From: an uncultured Clostridia bacterium
GTDB lineage: Bacteria; Bacillota; Clostridia; UBA1381
Length of the DNA stretch: 64,000 bases
Assembly: GCA_947631085.1 (NCBI GenBank)
Contig: CANRJY010000003.1
Span: forward strand, 62,001 to 126,000
Reading direction: 5' to 3'
Part shown: positions 34,838 through 43,326 of the stretch, piece by piece
Position numbering within the stretch: the stretch's first letter is position 1
Layout of the letters: every line of letters begins with the position of its first letter
Position numbers and translations under genes: made by a program
The notes under the pieces: generated by a model
What the model was told of the DNA's origin: nothing
Databases searched by the model: none
What the model saw: the letters and a program-made list of their open reading frames with translations, nothing else

Positions 34838-35755
34838 ATGAACGAAATAAACGAAAAAAAGGAAAAAATAGAACAGCTGAAAAAGGAAAAAAACGCTATA
34901 ATTCTGGCGCATTATTATACGGTTGACGAGGTTCAGGACGTCGCCGACTATATCGGAGATTCGTACGCGCTCGCGAAAACGGCTAAGAGCTGCGGCGCGG
35001 ACACGATAGTTTTCTGCGGCGTGTCATTCATGGGCGAGAGCGCGAAGATTTTAAATCCCGAAAAGACGGTGCTTATGCCGGATCTGCTCGCGGACTGCCC
35101 GATGGCGCATATGGCTGATATTGAAAAAATCGAGGAGATGCGCGAAAAATACGACGATTTGGCGGTGGTCTGCTACATCAATTCCACCGCGGAATTAAAG
35201 TGTCACAGCGACGTATGCGTAACGTCGTCTAACGCGGTGAAAATCGTAAAAGCGCTGCCGAACAAAAACATATTCTTCATCCCCGATGAAAATCTCGGAC
35301 GCTATGTTGCAAAGCAGGTGCCGGAGAAAAACTTCATATTCAACGACGGCTTCTGCCACGTCCACATCTCGTTCGCGGCTGCGGACATACTCAAATTAAA
35401 GGAAAAATACCCCGCCGCGCAGGTTTTGGCGCACCCCGAGTGCAGGGAGGAAATACTCGCCCTCGCCGACTATATCGGAAGCACATCGGGCATAATAGAC
35501 TACGCGACAGAAACCGACCGCACCGAGTTTATCGTCTGCACCGAGCGCGGAGTGGAGTACAAATTAAAGCAGCAAAACCCCGATAAAAAATTTTATTTCC
35601 CGGGAGTCAAGTGGTTCTGCCCGAACATGAAGCGCAACTCTCTCGACAAAATCATCGAGGCGCTCTCGACCGGCGCGGGCGAGGTACATGTGGACGACGA
35701 GGTCCGCGAATGCGCCCTAAAGCCGCTTGACAGAATGCTGGAGCTGGCAAAATAA
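34838..35755 (+). CDS. nadA: Quinolinate synthase A
   Basis: A 305-residue [4Fe-4S] enzyme that condenses iminoaspartate with DHAP. ILAHYYTVDEVQDVADYIGD is the N-terminal motif, and VFCGVSFMGESAKIL, DCPMAHMA and the cluster Cys in ECREEI/VKWFCPNMKRNSL are present. ATG 34838 follows AAAGGA; an earlier in-frame ATG lies within the promoter and is rejected. First gene of the NAD de novo operon. Confidence 0.95.
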   Translation: MNEINEKKEKIEQLKKEKNAIILAHYYTVDEVQDVADYIGDSYALAKTAKSCGADTIVFCGVSFMGESAKILNPEKTVLMPDLLADCPMAHMADIEKIEEMREKYDDLAVVCYINSTAELKCHSDVCVTSSNAVKIVKALPNKNIFFIPDENLGRYVAKQVPEKNFIFNDGFCHVHISFAAADILKLKEKYPAAQVLAHPECREEILALADYIGSTSGIIDYATETDRTEFIVCTERGVEYKLKQQNPDKKFYFPGVKWFCPNMKRNSLDKIIEALSTGAGEVHVDDEVRECALKPLDRMLELAK

Positions 35756-35793
35756 CCGAAGCCGAAAAACAATTCAAATCTGAAAGGACAAAA

Positions 35794-37098
35794 ATGAAAA
35801 CTGATATTGTTATCGCGGGAACAGGCGTCGCGGGGCTTTACTGCGCGCTGAACCTGCCTAAAGATAAAAAAATAATAATGGTCACGAAATCCGACGCGGA
35901 CGACAGCGATTCGTTCCTCGCGCAGGGCGGCATTTGCGTGCTCAAGGACGAAAGCGACTACGACAGCTACTTCGAGGACACCATGCGCGCCGGACATTAC
36001 GAAAATAACCGCGAATCCGTCGAAATTATGATACGCTCGTCACGGGACGTCATAGAGGATCTGATCTCCTACGGCGTCGAGTTCGAGAAAAACGAGGACG
36101 GCAACTTCGACTACACCAAGGAGGGCGCGCACTCGACCGAGCGGATACTCTACCACGAGGACATAACCGGCAAGGAGATCACGCGCCACCTGCTAAGTCA
36201 CGCCCGCAAGCTCGAAAACGTGACGATAATCGAGCATTTCACAATGGTTGACATAATCGCGAAGGACAACCGCTGTTACGGCATAATCGGCAGAAACGAG
36301 GACGGTGAATACACGACAATCGAAGCGGACAACACCGTTTTCGCCACAGGCGGCATCGGCGGACTATACAAGCACTCCACCAACTACCGCCACCTGACCG
36401 GCGATGCGCTCGCGATCTCGCTAAAGCACGGAATAAAGGTCGAAAATCTGGACTATATCCAAATTCATCCGACCACGCTCTACTCGACAAAGCGCGGACG
36501 CAGATTTCTCATATCCGAGTCGGTGCGCGGCGAGGGCGCGGTGCTTCTCGACAAAAACATGAATCGCTTCACCGATGAGCTTCAGCCGCGCGACATAGTT
36601 TCCAACGCGATATACAAGCAAATGGAAAAGGACGGCATACCGTATGTGTGGCTCTCAATGAAGCCGATACCGCCCGAAACGATAAAAAGCCATTTTCCCA
36701 ATATCTACAAACAGTGCCTGAAAGAGGGCTACGACGTGACGAAGGACTGCATCCCCGTAGTACCCGCGCAGCACTATTTCATGGGCGGCATATGGGTAGA
36801 CAGCGACAGCAAAACGTCGATGGATAACCTCTATGCCGCGGGCGAAACAAGCTGCAACGGCGTTCACGGACGCAACCGCTTAGCGAGTAATTCGCTTCTC
36901 GAAAGCTTAGTTTTCGCCAAGCGCGCCGCAGCAGCCATGACACGCGGCGAAACATCGCAAAATCACGGTGTTTTACCCGAAATAGACCCAACCCAATACG
37001 ACAACTGCAAAACGGAATACAAAAAAGCCGTATTTGACGAGATAGAGAGGATGGAAAAAATACATGGACAGGATAACAATGAAATTAAATGCCGATGA
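35794..37098 (+). CDS. nadB: L-aspartate oxidase
   Basis: A 434-residue FAD flavoprotein of the fumarate reductase/succinate dehydrogenase type. The N-terminal GTGVAGLYCAL is the FAD GxGxxG, followed by SFLAQGGICVLKDESD, the substrate-loop REGAHSTERILYHED-like stretch (TKEGAHSTERILYHE), VFATGGIGGLYKHSTN and AAGETSCNGVHGRNRLASNS. It lacks the C-terminal helical extension of the longer E. coli type, as in many Clostridia. It overlaps nadC. Confidence 0.94.
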   Translation: MKTDIVIAGTGVAGLYCALNLPKDKKIIMVTKSDADDSDSFLAQGGICVLKDESDYDSYFEDTMRAGHYENNRESVEIMIRSSRDVIEDLISYGVEFEKNEDGNFDYTKEGAHSTERILYHEDITGKEITRHLLSHARKLENVTIIEHFTMVDIIAKDNRCYGIIGRNEDGEYTTIEADNTVFATGGIGGLYKHSTNYRHLTGDALAISLKHGIKVENLDYIQIHPTTLYSTKRGRRFLISESVRGEGAVLLDKNMNRFTDELQPRDIVSNAIYKQMEKDGIPYVWLSMKPIPPETIKSHFPNIYKQCLKEGYDVTKDCIPVVPAQHYFMGGIWVDSDSKTSMDNLYAAGETSCNGVHGRNRLASNSLLESLVFAKRAAAAMTRGETSQNHGVLPEIDPTQYDNCKTEYKKAVFDEIERMEKIHGQDNNEIKCR

Positions 37099-37915
37099 GC
37101 TTATAATGCAGGCGTTAAGAGAGGACATAACAAGCGAGGACATAACAACAAATTCGGTAATGCCGGACTACAAGCTCGGCGAGGTACAGCTGATATGCAA
37201 GCAGGACGGAATAATCGCGGGTTTGGAAGTATTCAAGCGCGTGTTTGAATTGCTCGATCCCGACACGAAAACGACGCTCTACGTCAAGGACGGCGACGAG
37301 GTAAAAAAAGGCGACTTGGCGGCAGTCGTAACGGGCGATATACGCGTGCTCCTCTCAGGCGAGAGAACGGCGCTGAATTATTTACAGCGCATGAGCGGAA
37401 TAGCGACATACACGCGTTCGATCGTCGATATGCTCAAGGGCAGCAAAACAAAGCTGCTCGACACACGCAAAACCACGCCGAATATGCGCGTATTCGAGAA
37501 ATACGCGGTAAAGGTCGGCGGCGGCTGCAACCACCGCTATAACCTGAGCGACGGAATACTGTTAAAGGACAACCACATCGGCGCGGCTGGCGGCGTAAAG
37601 GAAGCGGTAGCGGCTGCTAAAGCGTACGCTCCGTTTGTAAGAAAGATAGAGATAGAAGTTGAAAACCTCGATATGCTCCGCGATGCGCTCGATGCGGGAG
37701 CGGATATAATAATGCTTGACAACATGAGCGTTGACGAAATGCGCGAGGCGGTAAAAATCGTTGACGGCAGAGCGCAGACAGAGTGCAGCGGCAACGTGAC
37801 GCGCGAGAACGCGGCGCGGCTCGCCGACATAGGAGTAGATTTCATTTCGAGCGGCGCGCTTACGCATTCCGCGCCTATATTGGATTTATCGCTGAAAAAT
37901 CTTCACGCGGTTTAA
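37079..37915 (+). CDS. nadC: Nicotinate-nucleotide pyrophosphorylase (quinolinate phosphoribosyltransferase)
   Basis: A 278-residue enzyme. N-terminal ALREDITSEDITTNSVM, then GERTALNYLQRMSGIATYTR, LLDTRKTTPNMRVFEKYAVK, GGGCNHRYNLSDGILLKDNH and IEVEVENLDMLRDAL-like IEIEVENL are typical. I choose ATG 37079 (AGGATAAC upstream) because it matches the family N-terminus; an ATG at 37064 would add five residues. It overlaps nadB by 20 bp. Confidence 0.94.
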   Translation: MKLNADELIMQALREDITSEDITTNSVMPDYKLGEVQLICKQDGIIAGLEVFKRVFELLDPDTKTTLYVKDGDEVKKGDLAAVVTGDIRVLLSGERTALNYLQRMSGIATYTRSIVDMLKGSKTKLLDTRKTTPNMRVFEKYAVKVGGGCNHRYNLSDGILLKDNHIGAAGGVKEAVAAAKAYAPFVRKIEIEVENLDMLRDALDAGADIIMLDNMSVDEMREAVKIVDGRAQTECSGNVTRENAARLADIGVDFISSGALTHSAPILDLSLKNLHAV

Positions 37916-37935
37916 TTTTGGAAAGGGCTGATTGA

Positions 37936-38454
37936 ATGAACGGCGTTACAAGACGGGAAGAACTTCTTAATTTAATAAAAAACTCGTCCGAGCCGCTTTC
38001 GGGAAGCGCGCTCGCGAAAAAACTGTCGGTATCGCGGCAGGTGATAGTGCAGGACGTGGCGCTTTTGAAGGCGGCGGGAAACGACATAATTTCAACCAAC
38101 CGAGGCTATGTTTTAAACACCGCGAGCCGCGCCGAGCGCGTGTTCAAGATGTATCACACGGACGACGAGATACCTGATGAGCTGAACACTATTGTAGACC
38201 TCGGCGGCACGGTCGAGGACGTGTTCGTGTGGCACAGAATTTTCGGAAAAATCACGGCGAAAATGGACATTAACTCGCACCGCGGCGCGGCGGAGTATAT
38301 AGAAAGCCTGAAAAACGGACGCTCCAGTCCGCTGAAAAAGGTAACATCCGACTATCACTACCACACTGTTTCCGCCGACACCGAGCGCACGCTCGACAAA
38401 ATAGAACAAGCCCTAACCGAAAAAGGCTTTTTGGTAAAAGAGGACGAATATTAG
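37936..38454 (+). CDS. niaR: NiaR (YrxA) transcriptional repressor of NAD synthesis
   Basis: A 172-residue protein. The N-terminal winged HTH (TRREELLNLIKNSSEPLSGS, ALAKKLSVSRQVIVQDVALL) is followed by a 3H domain, with its three conserved His in VFVWHRIFGK, INSHRGAAEYI and DYHYHTVSAD. 3H-domain regulators bind nicotinate and repress NAD genes. Together with the 28-bp operator at the nadA promoter, this gives an autoregulated nadABC-niaR operon. Confidence 0.92.
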   Translation: MNGVTRREELLNLIKNSSEPLSGSALAKKLSVSRQVIVQDVALLKAAGNDIISTNRGYVLNTASRAERVFKMYHTDDEIPDELNTIVDLGGTVEDVFVWHRIFGKITAKMDINSHRGAAEYIESLKNGRSSPLKKVTSDYHYHTVSADTERTLDKIEQALTEKGFLVKEDEY

Positions 38455-38493
38455 TATCACACAAGCAAAAATATCCTAAAAAGATAAAAATAC

Positions 38494-38522
38494 TTGACAA
38501 ACGAGCAAAAATGTGGTATAAT
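38494..38522 (+). promoter_or_regulatory. Strong sigma-A promoter of the 38.5-kb candidate ncRNA
   Basis: TTGACA (38494-38499), a 17-bp spacer ending TGTGG, TATAAT (38517-38522). An upstream block of about 35 bp is almost identical to that before the tail-fibre promoter at 60453. Confidence 0.85.
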
Positions 38523-38529
38523 ATAAACA

Positions 38530-38800
38530 GCAAATGCAAGGAGTATAACATCAAGATATTATTGCGGCCGCAATATCATGCAAACGTCCCCGATGCTCGG
38601 AGCTGCGGATCAGAGAGCAGCACGAAATTAGGTTACCCCTCTCGGGTTAAAGAGAAAAAACAGGCGCGCGCGGAAAGATGTGTTTTGCCGGGGGTCCGGA
38701 CAGATTATTTCAATCATAATGATCTCCCCAAAAAGCAGTCCGATGAGAAGGTTGGTACCTTAGACTAATATCCCTTCGACGGGTATATACCCGTATAAAA
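38530..38800 (+). ncRNA. Candidate structured RNA, class unknown
   Basis: A 412-bp gap without a convincing gene follows a consensus promoter. The transcript would contain several short hairpins: GATATTATTGC/GCAATATC around a 14-bp palindrome at 38560-38575; CCGA-TGC-TCGG; GCTGC/GCAGC; AAGGT-TGGT-ACCTT flanked by AGTC/GACT; and a perfect 16-bp palindrome ACGGGTATATACCCGT at 38779-38794. An open frame across it has no good ribosome-binding site or recognisable protein. I considered T-box, 6S, SRP and common riboswitches and could match none. It might be a leader of the gene at 38867 or a free RNA. Confidence 0.5.
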
Positions 38801-38866
38801 ACAAAAAGTAAACAAGAAAAAAGCAGTCGGCGTACGGCTGCGGGATAAAATGAAAGGACGATTTTC

Positions 38867-39673
38867 ATGAAAAAGAAACGCGAGTTATTTATCGCGGTAA
38901 CCGCAGCCGCCGCCGTTACCTGTACCGCATACGCGGCGCAGAATTGGACTGCTTATGAAGCAGGATTTAAAATTTTTCTGAATAACGTGCAAAAAAACTT
39001 CAAAAATCCGATAGTCGCAATTAACGACAACACCTACATACCTCTCCGCGAGGTATCCGAACAGCTCGGAATTAACGTAGACTGGGACGCGCAAACCTCG
39101 TCCGTTTATTTGAGTACCCCGACAGCTGAGCCGGATGAAGAAAAATACATTTATCCGTTTGAAGAAAATGGTCTGTGGGGATATAAAGACGAAGACGGAA
39201 AGATTGTTGTTGAAGCTAAATATGTTGATGCATTTGAATTCAGCGACGGTCTGGGACGAGTAAGGAAAGAAAAAGGCTTTAATGGAAAATACGGATTCGT
39301 AGATAAAAACGGAAATGAGGTCATACCCTGTCAATATCAGGGCGCGTATGATTTTATTGATGGTGTCACTGTTGTATCCTTAGCGACTCGTTCAGACGAA
39401 GATAATGAAATATATATTGATAAAAGCGGGAACAGACTCTTTGACAAGCAGTTTAAAGGTTCTCATTTATTTCATGACGGATATGCTGCTGTTATAAAAA
39501 CAGAGAGAGACATAGGAGTGAAAGAAGAATGGTCGTATATAAATAAAAAAGGTGAATTTGCCACAGAAATGACATTTGACAAGGCAGAAAATTTTAACAG
39601 AGGATATGCCGATGTTGTAAAGGACGGAGTAGGAGGAAAGATAGACACGGAATTTAATTTTTATCCGGATTAA
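38867..39673 (+). CDS. Secreted WG-repeat protein with copper-amine-oxidase-N-like motif
   Basis: A 268-residue exported protein with signal peptide (KKKRELFIAVTAAAAVTCTAYA). One stalk motif follows at about 50-85 (NTYIPLREVSEQLGINVDWD), then WG/KWG repeats: GLWGYKDEDGKIVVEAKY, KYGFVDKNGNEVIPCQY, WSYINKKGEFA. WG-repeat proteins have no assigned biochemical function. The gene start follows GAAAGGACG. A strong terminator follows. Confidence 0.75.
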   Translation: MKKKRELFIAVTAAAAVTCTAYAAQNWTAYEAGFKIFLNNVQKNFKNPIVAINDNTYIPLREVSEQLGINVDWDAQTSSVYLSTPTAEPDEEKYIYPFEENGLWGYKDEDGKIVVEAKYVDAFEFSDGLGRVRKEKGFNGKYGFVDKNGNEVIPCQYQGAYDFIDGVTVVSLATRSDEDNEIYIDKSGNRLFDKQFKGSHLFHDGYAAVIKTERDIGVKEEWSYINKKGEFATEMTFDKAENFNRGYADVVKDGVGGKIDTEFNFYPD

Positions 39674-39679
39674 TACAAA

Positions 39680-39710
39680 GGGCGGTCAAAGACCGCCCGT
39701 AATTTTTTTT
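39680..39710 (+). terminator. Terminator of the WG-repeat gene
   Basis: The stem GGGCGGTC / GACCGCCC, AAA loop, and eight T's. Confidence 0.9.
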
Positions 39711-39794
39711 ACCCCGCACGCAATAATCCCCGCCCCAAAATTGTATTATAGATGTATTTGCAAATACGAAATTCCAAAAAAGGAGTTGTTTGGC

Positions 39795-40283
39795 TTGACA
39801 GACGCGGACAGAGAATATTATTCCACGGTCTACGATAAATACGCAAACGATCTCTACCGCGTGTCGCTCGTGTATCTCAAAAAACGCGAGGACGCGGAGG
39901 AAGCGGTCACGGACGCGTTTATACGGCTGATGGAATACCGCCCCGCCTTTGAAAACGACGCTCACGAAAAAGCGTGGCTTATGAAAACGGCGGTCAATAT
40001 CTGCAAAAATATGCGCAGATCATCATGGGCTAAAAACGTAACGCCCGACGACGAAGTGCTTTCGTATATGAGCGCGCCCGAGGAGGTCTCGATAATGGAG
40101 GATGTTTTATCACTGCCGCCCAAGTACAGGGTGATCATATACATGCACTACTACCAGGGCTACAAAGCCGCCGAAATCGCGCAGATGCTCGATATGAGCG
40201 TAAACACGGTGCTCTCGCGCTTGTCGCGCGGACGCAGAAAGCTAAAGGACATTCTGACAGAGGGAGGTTTTTTCTATGCTTAA
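39795..40283 (+). CDS. RNA polymerase sigma factor, sigma-70/ECF family
   Basis: A 162-residue two-domain sigma factor. Region 2 is about 10-75 (STVYDKYANDLYRVSLVYLK, EDAEEAVTDAFIRLM, AWLMKTAVNICKNMRR). Region 4 is about 105-155 (LPPKYRVIIYMHYYQGYKAA, EIAQMLDMSVNTVLSRLSRG). TTG 39795 is used because AGGAG lies 9 bp upstream. It overlaps the following DUF4179 gene by 8 bp, a sigma/anti-sigma arrangement. Confidence 0.92.
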   Translation: MTDADREYYSTVYDKYANDLYRVSLVYLKKREDAEEAVTDAFIRLMEYRPAFENDAHEKAWLMKTAVNICKNMRRSSWAKNVTPDDEVLSYMSAPEEVSIMEDVLSLPPKYRVIIYMHYYQGYKAAEIAQMLDMSVNTVLSRLSRGRRKLKDILTEGGFFYA

Positions 40284-41790
40284 CGAGAACAAGTCACGCG
40301 CTGACGAGATAAACGGCGCCTTTTCAAAAATCACCGCTCCGGACGGCATGAAGGACAGAATTTTACACGCTATGGAGGAAAAGGAAATGAAAAGAAAAAA
40401 TATAAAAAGAAGCAAATACATCGCCGCGATTGCGGCATGCGTGGGAGTTATCGGCATAACGACGGCGTTTGCCGCGTCGCCCGCGGGACAGGAAGCCATA
40501 TCGAGCATTATGGAGTACTTCCGGAACGAGCAGTCCATGAAGATGACGAGCCTTGAAGAGCTTGCGAGATTCAACGAGGAGATCGGCGCGAGCGTCAAGA
40601 AGGACGGCATCACGCTTACGCTCGACAACGTGGCGGCTGACGACAACTTCGTCCATGTATTCTACACGATAACATCCGATACCCCGTTCTACGAGGGCGA
40701 TGACCAATATTCGAACGAGGTCTGGGATAAGCTTTTGTGGGTCGAGTGCGGAATAAACGGCTCCGTCGCGGGATATGACAGCAACAATAACAACGGCGAC
40801 AGCTATTTCGCCGACGAGTACACCTATAAGGCTATGAGAAAATACAATATCTCGACCGAGACGATACCGGATAATTTCAAAGTAGAGTTGTTCGGCGAAA
40901 TAAACGGTTCGTTTGTAGATGATCCGCTGGAAAATTCGCTGTTCGATCTGATTTGGAGTGACAAACTCGGTGAAATTACGGATGAGCAAAAGGCAAACGC
41001 GTGGTATGTATGCGCGGACGTTGATAAATCGGCGGCGGAGGTTGAAACAACATCGCGCGCTATAGGCGTTACGCTCGACAGCGGAATAATACTTGATAAG
41101 GCGGTATTCTCGCCCTTCGGCAATCAAATCATAGTCCGCACCGAGGCGGGCGGAGATCTCGACGAGGACAGCACCGATTACCTGCTTCGCAAAGTTGACG
41201 ATTTCGCTCTGTTCGACGAAAACGGAACGTGTCTCGATATGCTGAACGCGGGCGCGAGTATGGGGGCTGACGGCTCATCGCTCAACTCGTTCGAGTTCTT
41301 AAAGGCGGACGCGGACACGAAAAAGCTGACGATTGTGCCGACGCATTACGAGGAACCGGAGAGTGACAACAGGGTGACGCTGACGACAGTAAAGCTCGCC
41401 GACATAACGTACCCGTTCACAGTCGAGAGCGAGCACGGAAAGACCGTAATAACCGACGTGCGCATATACGACGGCTGTGTTGAAATTGACTATTACATCG
41501 ACGGCTATGTGAAGTACGGACCGTACTTCGAGCTGTTAAACGACGCGGGCGAAAACGCCGAGCCGGGCGGCAAATTCGGCTGTATTCTCAACACCGAGGT
41601 ACACTACGACACCAATTCCTACACCGACATATACTCCTACGACGCGCACGACGAAAACGGCAACAGAATACCGATGGGCGAGAGCGAGAGCGCGGAAGCG
41701 ATAAAAAAGAATTTCACCACCCTCGAAATCACCACGGTAAACGGCTATGTGCTCGAAGAGGATAAAGCGGTTACGGTAGATTTGAAATAA
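40276..41790 (+). CDS. DUF4179 membrane protein, putative anti-sigma factor
   Basis: A 504-residue protein with a short cytoplasmic N-terminus (SKITAPDGMKDRILHAMEE), one transmembrane helix (KYIAAIAACVGVIGITTAFA, about 47-66), and a long extracellular domain with DNVAADDNFVHVFYTITSD typical of DUF4179. DUF4179 genes commonly follow ECF sigma genes, and the 8-bp overlap with the upstream sigma gene supports co-regulation. The signal it senses is unknown. Confidence 0.85.
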   Translation: MLNENKSRADEINGAFSKITAPDGMKDRILHAMEEKEMKRKNIKRSKYIAAIAACVGVIGITTAFAASPAGQEAISSIMEYFRNEQSMKMTSLEELARFNEEIGASVKKDGITLTLDNVAADDNFVHVFYTITSDTPFYEGDDQYSNEVWDKLLWVECGINGSVAGYDSNNNNGDSYFADEYTYKAMRKYNISTETIPDNFKVELFGEINGSFVDDPLENSLFDLIWSDKLGEITDEQKANAWYVCADVDKSAAEVETTSRAIGVTLDSGIILDKAVFSPFGNQIIVRTEAGGDLDEDSTDYLLRKVDDFALFDENGTCLDMLNAGASMGADGSSLNSFEFLKADADTKKLTIVPTHYEEPESDNRVTLTTVKLADITYPFTVESEHGKTVITDVRIYDGCVEIDYYIDGYVKYGPYFELLNDAGENAEPGGKFGCILNTEVHYDTNSYTDIYSYDAHDENGNRIPMGESESAEAIKKNFTTLEITTVNGYVLEEDKAVTVDLK

Positions 41791-41826
41791 AATTGTAATT
41801 GCAGAATTTGAGGAGATATGATATAA

Positions 41827-41856
41827 TATACCCATGAGAAATCATGGGTATATTTT
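41827..41856 (+). terminator. Terminator after the DUF4179 gene
   Basis: The stem TATACCCATGA / TCATGGGTATA with GAAA tetraloop, then TTTT. Confidence 0.85.
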
Positions 41857-41858
41857 GC

Positions 41859-42054
41859 GGTAAATTATGATTTATCTGCGAAAGGCTTCCCCTAGTAGGG
41901 GAAGCTGTCAGCGCAGCTGACTGATGAGGTTGTTTGCGGCGCATTGAAGATTTGCACATATTTCAGGTCAGCGCATTTCACCTCATCCACCGCTTCGCGG
42001 TCCCCCTTCCCCTGAAAGGGGAAGGCTATTGGGTGCGCTAAATCATAATTTACC
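41859..42054. repeat. MITE-like intergenic repeat with 16-bp terminal inverted repeats
   Basis: Perfect inverted ends, GGTAAATTATGATTTA at 41859-41874 and TAAATCATAATTTACC at 42039-42054, bracket a 196-bp noncoding block. Inside are GGCTTCCCC-TAGTA-GGGGAAGC and a second CCTTCCCC-TGAAA-GGGGAAGG hairpin, the palindrome CAGCGCAGCTG, and the paired words GATGAGG and CCTCATC. I recall closely similar sequences scattered in many clostridial genomes, but cannot search for them. Confidence 0.75.
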
Positions 42055-42078
42055 ACACAAACAAAGGAGGTATGCGTT

Positions 42079-42573
42079 ATGTCTATGTTGGAACAACTCG
42101 CATTCAAAATGACCGAATATTACACCGGCGACCCTGCGCGGGTGCAGCATTTTATTAAGGTTTACGCGTTCGCACGGCTTATCGGGATCGGAGAGGGGAT
42201 TTCGGAAAAGGAGCTTTTTACGCTCGAAGCGGCGGCGCTTGTGCATGATATCGGGATAAAGAAGGCCGAGGAGGTTTACGGGAGCTCCGCGGGGCATTAT
42301 CAGGAGGAGCTCGGCCCTCCCATCGCCAAGGAAATGCTCGAAGAGCTCGGCTTTGAACATGACGTTATAGCCCGCGTGTGCTTCCTTGTCGCGCATCATC
42401 ATACATATACGGATATCGACGGAGCGGATTATAGGATACTTGTCGAAGCGGATTTCCTCGTTAATCTTTATGAAAACGGCGAGACGGTGTTCGCGGTAAA
42501 ATCGGCGTATGATAAAATTTTCAGGACCGAATCGGGAAAACGGCTCTGCCGCGCGATGTTCGGTATAGGTTGA
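42079..42573 (+). CDS. HD-domain phosphohydrolase-like protein
   Basis: A 164-residue protein with metal-binding signatures QHFIKVYAFAR, ALVHDIGIKKAEE (HD), and AHHHTYTDIDG, then EADFLVNLYENG. Such HD proteins hydrolyse nucleotides or phosphates; the substrate is unknown. ATG 42079 follows AAAGGAGG. It lies 10 bp before ruvC and is likely cotranscribed. Confidence 0.82.
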   Translation: MSMLEQLAFKMTEYYTGDPARVQHFIKVYAFARLIGIGEGISEKELFTLEAAALVHDIGIKKAEEVYGSSAGHYQEELGPPIAKEMLEELGFEHDVIARVCFLVAHHHTYTDIDGADYRILVEADFLVNLYENGETVFAVKSAYDKIFRTESGKRLCRAMFGIG

Positions 42574-42583
42574 GGAGAGCAAT

Positions 42584-43084
42584 ATGATTATTATAGGAAT
42601 AGACCCTGGCTACGCGATTGTCGGCGTGGGTGTGGTGGAGCATATCGGAAACAAATTCAGAACTATAGACTACGGCGCGATAACAACGCCCGCCGGAATG
42701 CCCACGACGGAGCGGCTTAACAAGATTTTCCATGAAATGGTCGCGTACATAGAAAAATACAAGCCCGACGCGGTAGCGATAGAGGAGCTGTTTTTTAACT
42801 CCAATCAAAAAACGGCGATAACCGTGGCGCAGGCGCGCGGCGCGCTTCTTGTCGCGGCGACAAGCAGCGGAGTGCCGGTTTACGAGTATACTCCGCTGCA
42901 GGTGAAGCAGTCCGTGACGGGGTACGGCAGGGCGGACAAGAGCCAAATTCAGCAGATGGTAAAGATGATGCTTGGACTCACTAAAATACCGAAGCCCGAC
43001 GACGCCGCCGACGCTCTCGCGATAGCGATTTGCCACGCGCATTCGGATAAAATGAATAATATACTGAAAATCAACAAGACTTAA
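42584..43084 (+). CDS. ruvC: Crossover junction endodeoxyribonuclease RuvC
   Basis: A 166-residue Holliday-junction resolvase. The acidic catalytic residues are in IIGIDPGYAIVG (Asp7), AIEELFFNSNQKTA (Glu near 67), and the C-terminal KPDDAADALAIAICH (two Asp). ATG 42584 follows TTGAGGAGAG. It is separated from ruvA by a 242-bp AT-rich gap with its own promoter. Confidence 0.96.
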   Translation: MIIIGIDPGYAIVGVGVVEHIGNKFRTIDYGAITTPAGMPTTERLNKIFHEMVAYIEKYKPDAVAIEELFFNSNQKTAITVAQARGALLVAATSSGVPVYEYTPLQVKQSVTGYGRADKSQIQQMVKMMLGLTKIPKPDDAADALAIAICHAHSDKMNNILKINKT

Positions 43085-43259
43085 TATTTTCGTAATAATT
43101 ATGAAATTTTGCTGAAATATAGCAATTTTGGTGAAATATAACAAAATATCTGCTATATAACAATCAATATTTGTAGAATATTGACGATAATTTTATATAA
43201 AAATTACAAATAAATTAATTTAAAACGAACTATTTAACAATTTTTTAATAAATTAACAC

Positions 43260-43288
43260 TTGACATAGTTGTCATAATATTGTATTAT
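43260..43288 (+). promoter_or_regulatory. Promoter of ruvAB
   Basis: TTGACA (43260-43265), a 17-bp spacer, TATTAT (43283-43288). No LexA box was evident in the AT-rich 242-bp region. Confidence 0.7.
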
Positions 43289-43326
43289 ATGGTCAGACGG
43301 AAAAATGTAAGGCGGATTTTGCAAAT

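Noticed and set aside
38511-38768. An open frame of 85 codons in the 38.5-kb gap
   Set aside because: It starts within the -10 region of the promoter, has no ribosome-binding site, and its translation looks random. The palindromes suggest RNA.
38720-38800. T-box or other riboswitch, because TTGGTACC occurs
   Set aside because: Only a UGGUACC core fits; there is no Stem I specifier motif, no matching terminator, and the next gene has no amino-acid role.
38530-38800. 6S RNA, SRP RNA or RNase P RNA
   Set aside because: I could not find the defining long closing stem, the SRP GGAA/GCAGCC loop, or the RNase P conserved regions.
41859-42054. CRISPR array
   Set aside because: The repeats are inverted, not direct, and there are no spacers of regular length.
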